DNA from: Branchiostoma floridae
Lineage: Eukaryota > Chordata > Leptocardii > Amphioxiformes > Branchiostomatidae
Length of the DNA: 64,000 bases
Direction of reading: 5' to 3'
Assembly (NCBI RefSeq): GCF_000003815.2
Contig: NC_049993.1
Span: forward strand, 3,542,328 to 3,606,327
Shown here: positions 1 to 10,691 of the stretch, piece by piece
How the letters are laid out: every line of letters begins with the position of its first letter
Position numbering within the stretch: position 1 is the first letter of the stretch
Made by a program: the position numbers and the translations under genes
Notes under the pieces: generated by a model
Told to the model about the DNA's origin: nothing
The model's database searches: none
Seen by the model: the letters and a program-made list of their open reading frames with translations, nothing else

Positions 1-2010
1 CAAACCCGGTGTGTTACGCCAGGCATACAACAATGAGTCAAAGAGCACAGCTTCGCTGTTTAGTGTATTCATGTCGGGGGGGGGGGGGGGGTGGAGGTTT
101 ACAATATAACATAATTTGTTACCATTACACAAAATTGTTAGTTTTTGTTTAATGACAAAAGCTGCTTATGGTCCTAAAGCGCCGACTAGTAATCCGTGAT
201 GGTACTGCAGACCTGAACGCATGGAAAATATACATGTGTGGGCCACCGGAAGGTGTAAGAATTACGCCGGATGTTGACATCGGTAAAACGGGTTTCGCCT
301 TTCTATTCGTAACCCGGTACTTACATGAATAACAAGCCTTTAACTTAAGGGTTATTCCACTCCAAAAGCTGGTATTACAATTCCTCAGAAAACAAATAGT
401 TATAGTACAACGCTAACATTTCTTCCAACACAAATAATACAGGGATCAACTTTTAACGACCACTGTTGCATTATTTTGGATCACTACTGATGACTAATCA
501 CCTCAGAAAAATAACTCGCGAGAGTTAATTAGGCTTAAGTCAAATTTACCATAAGTTAAAATCTAAAGGCAGGGCAAACATTGTAGGCAAAGAGTTCCTG
601 AATCCCCCTGACTCTTCCAATTGTTGGCGAAAGACGTGGCCGACAAGGGGGAACGGGGACCGGCTGGTACTGGTATGAGTCATAATCGTCTACATAGCCG
701 GTAACAGCAACAGTTAGCCATAGAAGACCTACTTCAAGTCAACCTTTGTGCCTTCACTCATTTCGTCATAAGGTAAGACTGAAATGTGACTATTTAAAGT
801 CTTACACTACATACATGTGACATGTGTTTTTATTAATATTATTATATAAAATCTTAACTAAGGCGAACCAACTGTCGTTGAAAATTATGCTGATATTCCG
901 TAACATCACATTCTGTGTACATTAGTTTCTTTCAGTCATTTTTAGGGCTATCTTTTCCAGAGTGAAGAATTCTTATCTGTTAAATGTATTCCTATACACA
1001 GGTTGATAGTCACGTAGTAGCATATGCTTGATTTTTTCCATTTTTGTACGAATAGGTGGACTTTGGTTTATCGACTTACACTTGACTGAAGTATACAGTG
1101 CAGTGACATCATAGCTCTATGTATAGAATTGTTTACTACAGCGTTCTACTTGCGCAATGGTAGGTAGAGACATACGGATTGATTTTAGCTCAACTTGGTC
1201 AGTGGTATCGTAGCATCATTGTCACCTCACCTCACCTCACCTAGTCCCATTGTACTTGCTGTAAAATTCTTCTGGGGTCACAAAGAAAAAAATCCCAGCC
1301 TCATACCTCTAATACCCCTGTCACATTGCGTAAAAATCGATCGAACGATGATTCTGCGACAATCGCCCGAGACTAGCTTATAGTAATAATTTAAATGCAA
1401 AACAAATGTACAAGGTACAAAGTATGGCTTACATGTGACAGGGACGGTTTACAAGTGAAAAATACGCGAAACCCTCTGTCGCTCTTAAATATGACCGATC
1501 TTCCCTCGATACACCAGAAGGTCGTAGATAATGTGACAGGAGTATAATGTAAAAGCTATTATAATCATTAATCAAGTCTTACATTTATATATACCACTGG
1601 CCAAATACTGTTGCCCGAGAAGGGTTGCTCAGATAAAATGTTTGCAGACAATGATCCCCCCCCCCCCCAAATCAAACTGGTAAGGTCGAATACCCTTGGG
1701 AAAACAACAAATAACATGTGATTTTTATTTTTATTTTTTTATTTGCAAATCCATGCCCGTAGGCTAATTGCAATGATACAGACAGTAAAAAGTAACAATT
1801 GTCTATTCTATATACACACACGTCAGCTATTACAACAACGCAGGTATATTCACAATCATGTGCCTTTTGTACCTTTCACACGTATGGGTAGTTAATGTGT
1901 AATTTAAATCCAACAGTCTTTCCCTACTCACCTTAGAAAGGACACGGTGTGTATACATGTACATATTTGCGGGTCACATAATAGCTTTACATTTGTTCAC
2001 AGCGTACGTG
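1..2010. other. Region upstream of the NXPE-like gene, no gene seen
   Basis: No exon with coding character and splice sites was found on either strand. The stretch holds a 16-base poly-G run (76-91), a short CACCT tandem repeat (about 1223-1241) and a 13-base poly-C run (1656-1668). The promoter and any 5' untranslated exon of the gene starting at 2011 should lie here, but I recognise no TATA box or other core element that I would defend. Confidence 0.5.
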
Positions 2011-5000
2011 ATGGCCAGTGTCCGGATGTATGTTGCACTTCTGGTGCTAACCGCTGTCGTCATATTCCTTAATGTAAGTATTTTCACCTTCGCCAGAATG
2101 GCAAGGTTATGTTTTGGGTAGCATGTGTATGTGTGTGTGTGTAGACCACCAGAATAACTGGAAAACGCCTGGGTGGATTGTATTAATATTTAGTGTGTGA
2201 GTAGATCTTGATAACACCCGGAAACGATTAGATTTTGGACACCCTAACAGTCTGTTACGGTACTGCAGCGGAAGTTCCGGGTTTGATATCTGGAGTTCTG
2301 AACATACTGTGGCTATGATTTTTGAGTGGTAGACAGCTCTTGATGCCGAGAGTAAGTGGTGTAGGTTTGGCCAATCTAGTGGCTTGTTTTGGAACTGCAG
2401 GGCAGGTTTAGTGTTAGACTTTAAAAAGGAATATCTCACAAAGGGTTTAATCGATTGTTAAGATTTTAAGTATGTAGATAGCTTATCTGATGCTTCATGA
2501 AATGACATTGATTATGCAAATTGGTATCCAATCTGCATAATTAATTAGGGAGTTTTGTAAACACGATCAGTTCCATTATAGGACCATTGCAACATGTAAC
2601 ATTTGTAACTGAGAATGAGGGGGATATCGATAGACATATATTATGCAAAAGACCTAATTTTTATAATTGATAAGAAAATGCTATAATGTCACTGCGGTAA
2701 ATGACGGGAACTTCCTATTTGTAGCATTTGAAAGATATGGACAGGTAAACATTGTTGAACATTAATAATGCAAATGAAATCCTCATTTGCATAAACTATC
2801 AGAAAATGCGATTAAAACATTTCTTTCTAAATATAGATTGTGTACAACATCTGCTTGGACATATCTATTTACAGCACAGCTATAAGCCAGCACTGGGCTC
2901 CTGGGCTAACCCAGCCTTGACCCCTGCCTCTGCTTGCCAACCAGGAAAGTCACACAACAAAATATTGGCTACGGTTTTGAACAGTTACAAACAAGTTTTC
3001 CTCAGTATGACGAGTATTACCGGAAGAAACTATGGCAAACGCACCGAAGAACTCAGTTTTGTTACAGTGAATACAGGTTGAGACACAACTTCTAAAATGT
3101 GAATGTTTGAAGTTGACATCAGAGAGCATTGAAGACTTATTACCGGACCCTTCTATCAAGCTATATGTGTTGGCGTTAACCTTTCATGATTACGAATATA
3201 CAAAATATCGACCCTTTAGTATAATGGCATAATCACTGTTTTAATTTGATGCATTTATTTCTGTCTTACAGACTTTGAGCTTATTTCTGTCTTTGCCGAA
3301 TGTTGAAATCCCTAAACCACAACTGAAAACTGGCTACTTTCGGCCAATAAAAATTTCAGAAACAGCACGAAAAATAACTTCTCAATTGAAGGAGGGTAAA
3401 TCAACAAACAACTTGAGGACTACAACTCTTGACCAAAAGTTAGTAACACCTCAAAACAAGCTGGCGCAGAATGAAACTCCTCACAAACAGCCAGCCGAAT
3501 CTGGAAACAACTCGACGACTAAAAGTACCCGAAATGAACTAATAATGTCTACAAACAACCCGGCGACTAAAACTCCTCACCAAGAGATACTAATATCTAC
3601 AAACAACCTGATAACTAAAACTCCTCACCAAGAGCTACTAATATCTACAAACAAACCAACGACTAAAACTCCTCACCAAGAGCTACTGATATCTACAAAC
3701 AACCCGATATCTAAAACTCCTCACCAAGAGCTATTAATAGCTACAAAAAGCCCGACGACTAAATCTACTCACCAAAAGCTACTACTGTCTACAAACAAAA
3801 TGATAGCAAAAACTCCCCACCAAGAGCTGCTAAGATCTACAAACAACCTGATAGCTAAAACTCCTCACCAAGAGCTACTAATATCTACAAACAAGCCGAC
3901 GACTAAAACTCCTCACCAAGAGATACTAATATCTACAAACAAGCCGACGACTAAAACTCCTCACCAAGAGATACTAATATCTACAAAGAACCCGACGACT
4001 AAAACTCCTCACCAAGACCTACTAATATCTACAAAGAACCCGACGACTAAACCTCCTCACCAAGAGCTACTAATGTCTACAAACAAGCCGGCGACTAAAA
4101 CTCCTCATTATAAGCTAGGAACGTCTACTAACAATGTGATGTCTAAAACTCCTCACCGAGAGAAAGACTCACTCTCGAAGAAGACTATGAGACCTCAGCC
4201 ATTGGAGCAAATTAGATCCCCGAACAACACTACAACGGAATCTACTTACCGTGCAAAAAGCCCCACTCCTAGCGTTACAGTTATTAAAGCTTGCCACGTA
4301 ACACAGGTTACGTGCCCTCAAAATACAAATGTTGTCGTTGTAAACAGAGACCAAATTTATCGCCAAGGAGACGTTCTTACCGTGAGGGTAGCAGCAAGAG
4401 ACAAAGACGGAAGACCTAAGACGTATGGAGGAGACTTTTTCCGTGCTCGGCTCATCGGTGACGGTTTACCGAAGATTAGACGTAGCGCCGGTCACGTCAG
4501 TGATCACGGTAACGGTACCTATACCGTGCAGTTCCCGCTGTACTGGGCAGGAAACGTTTCGGTGAGTACAAGTTTATTTGGTGACTATATAGCCCCACTA
4601 GAGTGATAGTTGTAATAATTGCATATACTTATTCGGCACATGCTATTGAAACGCGTCATCTGGTTTGGGGAGAACTTGAGGCTCGAAGAGCACAGCTGAT
4701 TTCTAGCAAACGTTTAGGTCACGGAATAGCCCTACGTAGACAAATATGTTTGGCATAGGCAAAATAATATATTTCGTTCCATTTACTGGTTAGTTAACCT
4801 TTTTCTTCGTTGTCCTTTCCCCTGATGCTTATCTACCACTGTTTTACTCAATGATACCCTATGACAAAAAAAAACTTATATAGTCGTAGTAGTAAGCTGG
4901 GTCTGTTTTGCCAAAAAAACTTACTGCTCTCTCTCACTGTGCCGTTTGTCTTGATACAGATGAAGATCCAGCTTGTCCATCCAAGCGAGGCAGTGAAGGT

Positions 5001-8000
5001 GCTACAGAGAGTGCGAGAGGTTCTAAACAAGAGAGCCTTTTACTGCACTTTTGTCGACGTAAAAACCAAGGACTATTATACACGGCAATGCTACAGTTCT
5101 CCCAATTCTAGCCAACCAACTGACCAGCTGTGCGATTTGTCGAAACGAGCCGTGAACGGAAATTGGATTTGTGAGAAACCAGAGAAACTCCCGTGTGACA
5201 CCGTCTCAAAATGCCGATGGGATTCCGGCAAGACTTGGGCAAATGTACTGGGCCTTGTGTCTCCAGAGGAAAAGAAACTTTTTCAAAAGTGAGGCCCCAT
5301 TGTTTTATCAAAAGTCATTTAACCCTATCCAGACTTCGGGTGGAGGAGGGGGGCTAAAAGTGTCTGCGCCAACTTTGACGTCCTAAAGCTCCCAAACGGC
5401 TTGTGCTAGAACAACCAAACATAATGAGTTTCCTACAATATTATTAGCAACAATTTAAAAAAAAATAGAATAAGTTTATATTTTTGTTGCCATGGCAACG
5501 GGTTTCTGAAAGGCAAATTTTACAAAACTCACCACTTGTAGTTTAAACAATGGGATTTTCTTGCTAAACTTAACCTTTCTTCATATATCTTAAATATCTA
5601 AGACATCTAAGTTGAATATCTATAATCAAACTTTTATAAAATATGCTTATGAGATGACGTAATTGGTCGAAATCTAACATGGCCGACAATATGATGATGA
5701 AAAGTATAACCAGCTTATTTTCAGTTGGATTTTATCACTACTTGTGTCTTACAGATAACATTCATATGAACGTTTTCAATCCATTTTCATGGATTTTTAG
5801 CGTTATATGTTGAAAAAAAATGTATGTTAAGACATTTAACGTTGATAATCCAAGATGGCGGATAGCTAAACTACAGATGACGTCATTTGATGACGTCATT
5901 TTGACGTTGTTACGTCGGCTTTTGACGAAAAAGTCTTATAACACTTAAATTTTGAAAAAAAATCTTCATTGCAACCTTTTTGTATGAAATAATTATGTAT
6001 TATGGGAATTCCTGTTTTAGCCCCCCAAATCAATTAATGTCGTCATAATTACGTCATATTATGTCATAATGATATAAAAATTTCAGGAATTATAAAAGTC
6101 GACGTGCATATCACCTCCTGTGAATTTGGTGATCGTCCAGTAAGCCGTTTTAGAAATGCGAGGGGTAGGGGGGGGGGGGACAAATGCCACCCCACCCCCC
6201 ACCCCCTGTCAAGGGAATGCCAAAAAGCACAGTCTGGATAGGGTTAAGTCCTCCAAAGTACTACACCAACAGCTGCATATTGATATCCTGGTTATTCTGT
6301 TTCAGACAGTCTCTCTTAACTATTCATGTGCAATAATGCTAGCAATATAAATATGCGTTAGGTTTGACATCGTATCTTTGCTTATAACGTTATGCATAAC
6401 AGATTAGCATATATAAGGTTGCGATATTTTGAACCAACTCAGTACCTTGATATATATGTATAACGAATACGTTTTAACATATTTTGGTTAGCTTGATATA
6501 TTTTCATCTATGCTTTGAAATGTGCATAAATTTTGGCATCTATTTGCATAATTTATGTGCATCAATGTAATGGTCATGAGACATCGCCTTTCATATAACT
6601 GGGGCTATGCAAATGTATTACAATTTTATGACTATTTTGCCCGTTTTTCACACCCTTAAAATCACACAGGCCATATCTTGAAGAGGAACTTGAAGTAGAC
6701 CCTAAGGAGTCTATACGCGTCCTTGAGGCGGAACTGCTCAAGCCTCAACACCTTCCAGAGTGTACGCGTAACACGTCATCAGGTCAGGGGCATTGGTCAG
6801 GCAAGGTCTGGAAGTCATCCGTCTGCAATGTCCGAGTGTTCAGCAAGGACGATATCCACCGGTGCCTGGCTAACATGACTGTGTACATGCATGGTACGTC
6901 AAGTGATTAGTTAATATGTTTTGCATTGCTTTTGAAGTAACAATATTAATAGCTAGATGCAGATCATTGAACGTAAGCTAAGGGTACAACCCGCCGTGCG
7001 TCCTTTTTTTCTGGGAAGCCACATCCGCCACGTTACTTTGAAAACGTGTGGAAAAAATGGCAAGAGCCGGGAGGGAGTACGTACATGTACGTCTAAACGC
7101 ACATCACCCGCACGGTTAACGTTGCGGAAGGTGTAAGTATGTGGTATGCATGCTACGTCTGGCGGCGAGCGGTTGCGTGCATCGTTTATTGCGTAAGTGA
7201 AAATTGAGTTGCACGTGCGTACAACGTACAATCCCTGTGCGATTGCCACGTTACCGTATGTAGGTCTTATTTACGCCTGCTGCGTTCGAATGGTGTCCTT
7301 ACTCGCAGTACGGGGTACGCGCGTTGCCTGTATACGTACTGGCTTGTTCTGTACTTGCGAATCCGCTGCCCGATGGCAGTGCAAGTTCGACATGCACGTA
7401 GAATTCTACGGCGTGTCTGCGTGCTTCTATATCTTTTGGACTCCGTACGATTTCGTACGGAGGCGGTACTCACCAATTACGGATACCAAAAGGTTTCCCA
7501 CGTTTTTGCACGCAGACAGCACGCATTTGCACGTGCGGCGGATTCTGCCATTTCTTTAACCAAACCCCCTTCCCCACTTAATTGAAGCCTTCATTAAAGT
7601 AATTACTGGTTACGTTACCAGTACTAGCATTTAAATATTGCCTTACTATCAGCTGAAGCTGAACAAGCATATATTTTTGTAAAATGTTTCTTTAATTTAG
7701 GTGACTCCACCGTTAGACAATGGAGCCAGCGCTTACAGAAGCTGATACCACTGCACTACGATAATAACACGATGGATTTAACAGGTTTGTCAAATACTTA
7801 TTTTTAGAAAGCCTTCATGCCTCTTCTGTTAGTCTAACAAACGATTTTTTTCAAAATTATCTAGAATGTAGTGTGTAAAGTGCGGTGTTGATTTGTTTGT
7901 TCATTTGGCTGTATAACGACATGTAGTCATATAATGACTAAGGCCTTACTGTTTAATATCGTAAAGTGCTAACTGTTGCAGCTAAACATGGTAGAATATA

Positions 8001-8795
8001 CATAGGCGGTTATAACACCTATAAAGAGTGTTAATGAGCAACAGAATTAGGCCACAGAATGTAATTTCATGGATTACGTCAGCACTTGCATTGATTTTCG
8101 ACTAATTTCGAAAAAATTTCCTAGTTTCTGAAGATTTCTAACATTACCAAAAAAATGCCGAAAACGGGAAAATATGACGGTGGGTGGCAATGGGTGAATT
8201 TTTAGAAGTAAAACATTGCAATATTGATTGCAATCATGAACTAAGAAGGAAAAGTGACCGTTATGTGTTTTCAGCTATTAAAGGAGGCGATAACATTCAG
8301 TGGAACATTTCTGTTCGCTACCGGTTCCACCACTTTCCCGTACAAGTAGGTGCTTGGAATATCTTCAATGACTCTCGTTACATTGCCGATGAGCTAGACT
8401 CTACTCACGGAGGTCCATACACGGTAATCGTTCTCAGTCTGTGGGCTCATTATACGGCAGAGCCGCTGGGTATGATCCGGTCACGACTGTACGCCATACG
8501 GGGTGCCATACACCGTCTCAAGCAAAGGAGCCCCAGCACGCGAGTTCTCGTGAGAACTGGAACAACGCGAGAACACATGAAAGGAAAGTTGCAGTTCTTC
8601 CTGCTAGGAAGCGACTGGCTGGCTTACCAGATCATGGAGGAGATACGGGAGGTGTTCTGGGCTGATCCGGACGTGTTCGTGTTGGACACGTGGGACATGA
8701 GCGTGTGTCAGCCGGGCAAAGACAACGTTCACCCGGATCAAACCATGGTGGACAATCAACTGAACATACTGTTTTCTCATGTCTGCCCAAACTAG
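2011..8795 (+). CDS. NXPE family member-like protein (neurexophilin-like and PC-esterase domains)
   Basis: Six exons: 2011-2073, 3272-4561, 4960-5288, 6670-6893, 7701-7784, 8275-8795. Splice phases agree throughout and give 836 aa plus stop. Residues 1-21 (MASVRMYVALLVLTAVVIFL...) form a signal anchor, implying a type II Golgi/secretory protein. Residues 92-299 are a 13-copy repeat. About 335-560 is the NXPE/neurexophilin-type beta domain (GDGLPKIRR, DHGNGTYTVQFPLYWAG, HPSEAV). The C-terminal PC-esterase domain has the GDS block (MHGDSTVRQW, Ser638) and the Asp813-x-x-His816 pair (DNVHPDQ), so the expected catalytic residues are all present. Ordinary NXPE proteins are about 550 aa; the excess is the repeat stalk. 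The family is related to glycan O-acetyl-modifying and esterase folds; the substrate is unknown. The start is chosen because this ATG opens a hydrophobic segment ending at a GTAAGT donor in the right phase. AATAAA lies about 440 bases after the stop. Confidence 0.88.
2087..2440 (+). mobile_element. Diverged 5' part of a hairpin-ended (Helentron-like) element
   Basis: In NXPE intron 1. It opens with the hairpin CCTTCGCCAGAATGGCAAGG (one bulged C) and continues with a body related to the ~2.5 kb elements at 35169, 47318 and 49908: the phrase GTTACGGTACTGCAGCGGAA, a TTCCGG segment and a 'gatttttgagtggtag' segment in the same order. No matching 3' end was found downstream, so this is probably a 5' fragment. 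Confidence 0.5.
3545..4168 (+). repeat. 48-bp coding minisatellite in NXPE exon 2
   Basis: Thirteen tandem 48-bp units encode a 16-residue motif of the form STN-x-P-x-TKTPHQELLI. Every unit keeps the frame, and most changes are single substitutions (for example STK for STN, PHQD for PHQE). The product is a Thr/Ser/Asn/Lys-rich stalk between the membrane anchor and the NXPE domain, likely to be extended and O-glycosylated (inference). Units 8-11 are the most alike, suggesting recent expansion. Confidence 0.93.
5319..6247. mobile_element. TTAA-flanked MITE (piggyBac-like termini), copy 1
   Basis: Lies in NXPE intron 3. The ends are TTAACCCTATCCAGAC and its exact inverse GTCTGGATAGGGTTAA, so TTAA is the probable target duplication and CCCTATCCAGAC the terminal inverted repeat. 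The body is AT-rich with several TGACGTCA-like palindromes and no transposase-like reading frame. It is related to 16202-17150 and 18495-19441, which carry CCCTATTCAGACCGG ends. TTAA target choice and CCC-starting ends point to piggyBac mobilisation (inference). Confidence 0.8.
6971..7559. mobile_element. GTACG-rich MITE, diverged copy
   Basis: Located in NXPE intron 4. The left end reads AAGCTAAGGGTACAACCCGC. The right end, read on the minus strand, begins TTAAAG and continues with a stretch (GCACGTGCAAATGCGTGC, then CGTGCAAAAACGTGGG) closely matching the left end of the element at 21052-21396. The interior is full of GTACG/CGTAC palindromes. It has no coding capacity. Confidence 0.6.
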
Positions 8796-9350
8796 AAACC
8801 AAAATTGTTTAAAAATCTCCAATGGGCATATGTCCAATGCATCCCTGTAAGAAATTTCAGGTCATGGTTGTAATCTCAATGGAAACAAGGTGAATATCAG
8901 AACCACATTGTATCCATTTCTATCGGGAGCCGGCCTGGGGTCCGCGCGGACCCCAAAAGAAAATCAGTTATAAAAATTTGAGAAATAAGTGAAACACAAT
9001 TTTCTGCCTTGTGTCGATGGACGACTTTGTGGGTGATAATTACCTAAAATTTCAGAAAAAAATCCTCAGAAACAATAAAAATATTACAGAATACCTAGTG
9101 ATGTGGTCCTCTATGAGATTAGCCAATCAGAATTTCGAGATGTTTTTGGTTCGGAGCGGCCCGTTTAAAACTTATTGATTTCTTGAGTTTTGCTTTATGT
9201 TTACAATGAAGATTTGACATTCTTTTACAAAGAGTAAATAAAATAAAAAATAAAATTTAAAGTTCAACTTTAATTCAAACTGACGTTTGCTAACATAGAC
9301 TAATTTTCAAGTTAAGATTGTAATACGACAGGAGTAATAGCGCATTCAGA
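8796..9350. other. Tail-to-tail spacer between NXPE and ASB-like gene A
   Basis: Holds the NXPE 3' untranslated region and, read on the other strand, the 3' end of the ASB-like transcript. AATAAA occurs at 9079-9084 and 9237-9242 on the plus strand; the second is embedded in an A/T-rich run and is the better polyadenylation candidate. No further gene is seen. Confidence 0.5.
9237..9242 (+). other. Candidate polyadenylation signal of the NXPE-like gene
   Basis: AATAAA about 440 bases downstream of the stop codon, followed by an A-rich stretch. It is the last such hexamer before the convergent ASB-like gene. An earlier AATAAA at 9079 is an alternative. Confidence 0.4.
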
Positions 9351-9472
9351 CTAGTTGATAAAAAGGAGATAGTCGACCAGCCGGTTGGGTAGAGGAAGCG
9401 ACCTGACGTGTTGCAGTCTCTCTGGTCCGATGAGCTGTCTCATGCGTCTTCTGCACTGCCATTTCAGTAGAA
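9351..9472 (-). CDS. Terminal SOCS-box exon of ASB-like gene A
   Basis: Acceptor TTTCTTGGCTTTAG, then two bases completing a codon, 39 codons and TAG. The product LLKWQCRRRMRQLIGPERL followed by QHVRSLPLPNRLVDYLLFIN has the usual SOCS-box pattern: an LxxxC-type BC box and a C-terminal LPLPxxLxxYL cullin box. The paralogous exon at 62161-62282 has the same length, acceptor position and stop. Confidence 0.83.
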
Positions 9473-10640
9473 CTAAAGCCAAGAAAGAACACAGCAAGTG
9501 TTTGATCATAGAATGCAGCGGAGATACGAGGGGTGATCAGTAAGTTCTCGTCCTCATCCAGAAATAATAATCACAACTCATATATCGAAGCGTAGATGTC
9601 AAGTATAAAGTCTTTTACGAATGTGTACCACAATTCACATTATTGTGATCATTACTTTGCAGGCGACACCCAGTAACTCTATGTAAGAGAGCAGAAAAAA
9701 ATGAGCTGCGACCTGAGGTGTGAGGGTCAATTTAATTGCTCTGCTCGCTGGACGTTTCTACTTGAAATAGGGAGGGAATCATTATCAAACATTTTGACAA
9801 TGTCTTTAAATAATTTACTCCATTGGGAACTCGGCCCACACATGTCTGATCACAGTTTACCCTAGTTTTTCTCGCCACTTACCCACTGATTTTCAAAAAG
9901 ACGCCACTTACCTACAGATATTTAAAAATACTGGAAAGAAATGACTGCAACGATTTGAATTTTGGAAGATATTGATAAAAGGATTCATACTACGAAGTCG
10001 TGCCTCGAAATTTGAGTTGTGCGTATAATTTCTGGGTGAGGCCGTTAACTTATTGATCTCCCCTCGTACAAACCTTTCCTCGTTTATTGTGCAAATTAGA
10101 TGCCATTTGCGTATTTATTGTTCAATTAAGCATAGTATCATTTAAGCTATCTACTTACCAAAAACCAAGACGATCTATAATATCTTGAATTATTCCATTT
10201 CAAAGACTAAAACAAAGCCGCCTCTTGCTGGTCCAAAATAGCCGCTGTTGGGGGATGCAAACCTAAAGACCAACTCTTAACTCCAAAGGCATCTACCATT
10301 CTTAAATACGGCAATAGCATGTCCACTGCAGTACCGTTACAAACCGCTACGGGGTGCTGGTTGGGGGTTGGTTAAGCATTTTGAGGTTTCACGATCTACA
10401 TAATATTACCAATTTTGAAACCAATCTATCCTTCTGGAGTTACCAAAGACATTTTACGGCAGGGGTGAATTATAACAGTCCATTGTATTTTAACATTATG
10501 GACATAACTGGATGTCTTTGACATAATGGTGAACAATATCGTTGATATAGTGTCTCATTAGAACAGCCCATCTCAAATCAAAGGCTGTTATGTGTGTTTA
10601 CACAAACACACTAAACACTGAAAACATATACGTACGTGCA

Positions 10641-10691
<51 letters not shown>

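Noticed and set aside
3545..4168. CRISPR-like array
   Set aside because: The 48-bp units are contiguous, in frame within a coding exon, with no unique spacers; the genome is animal.
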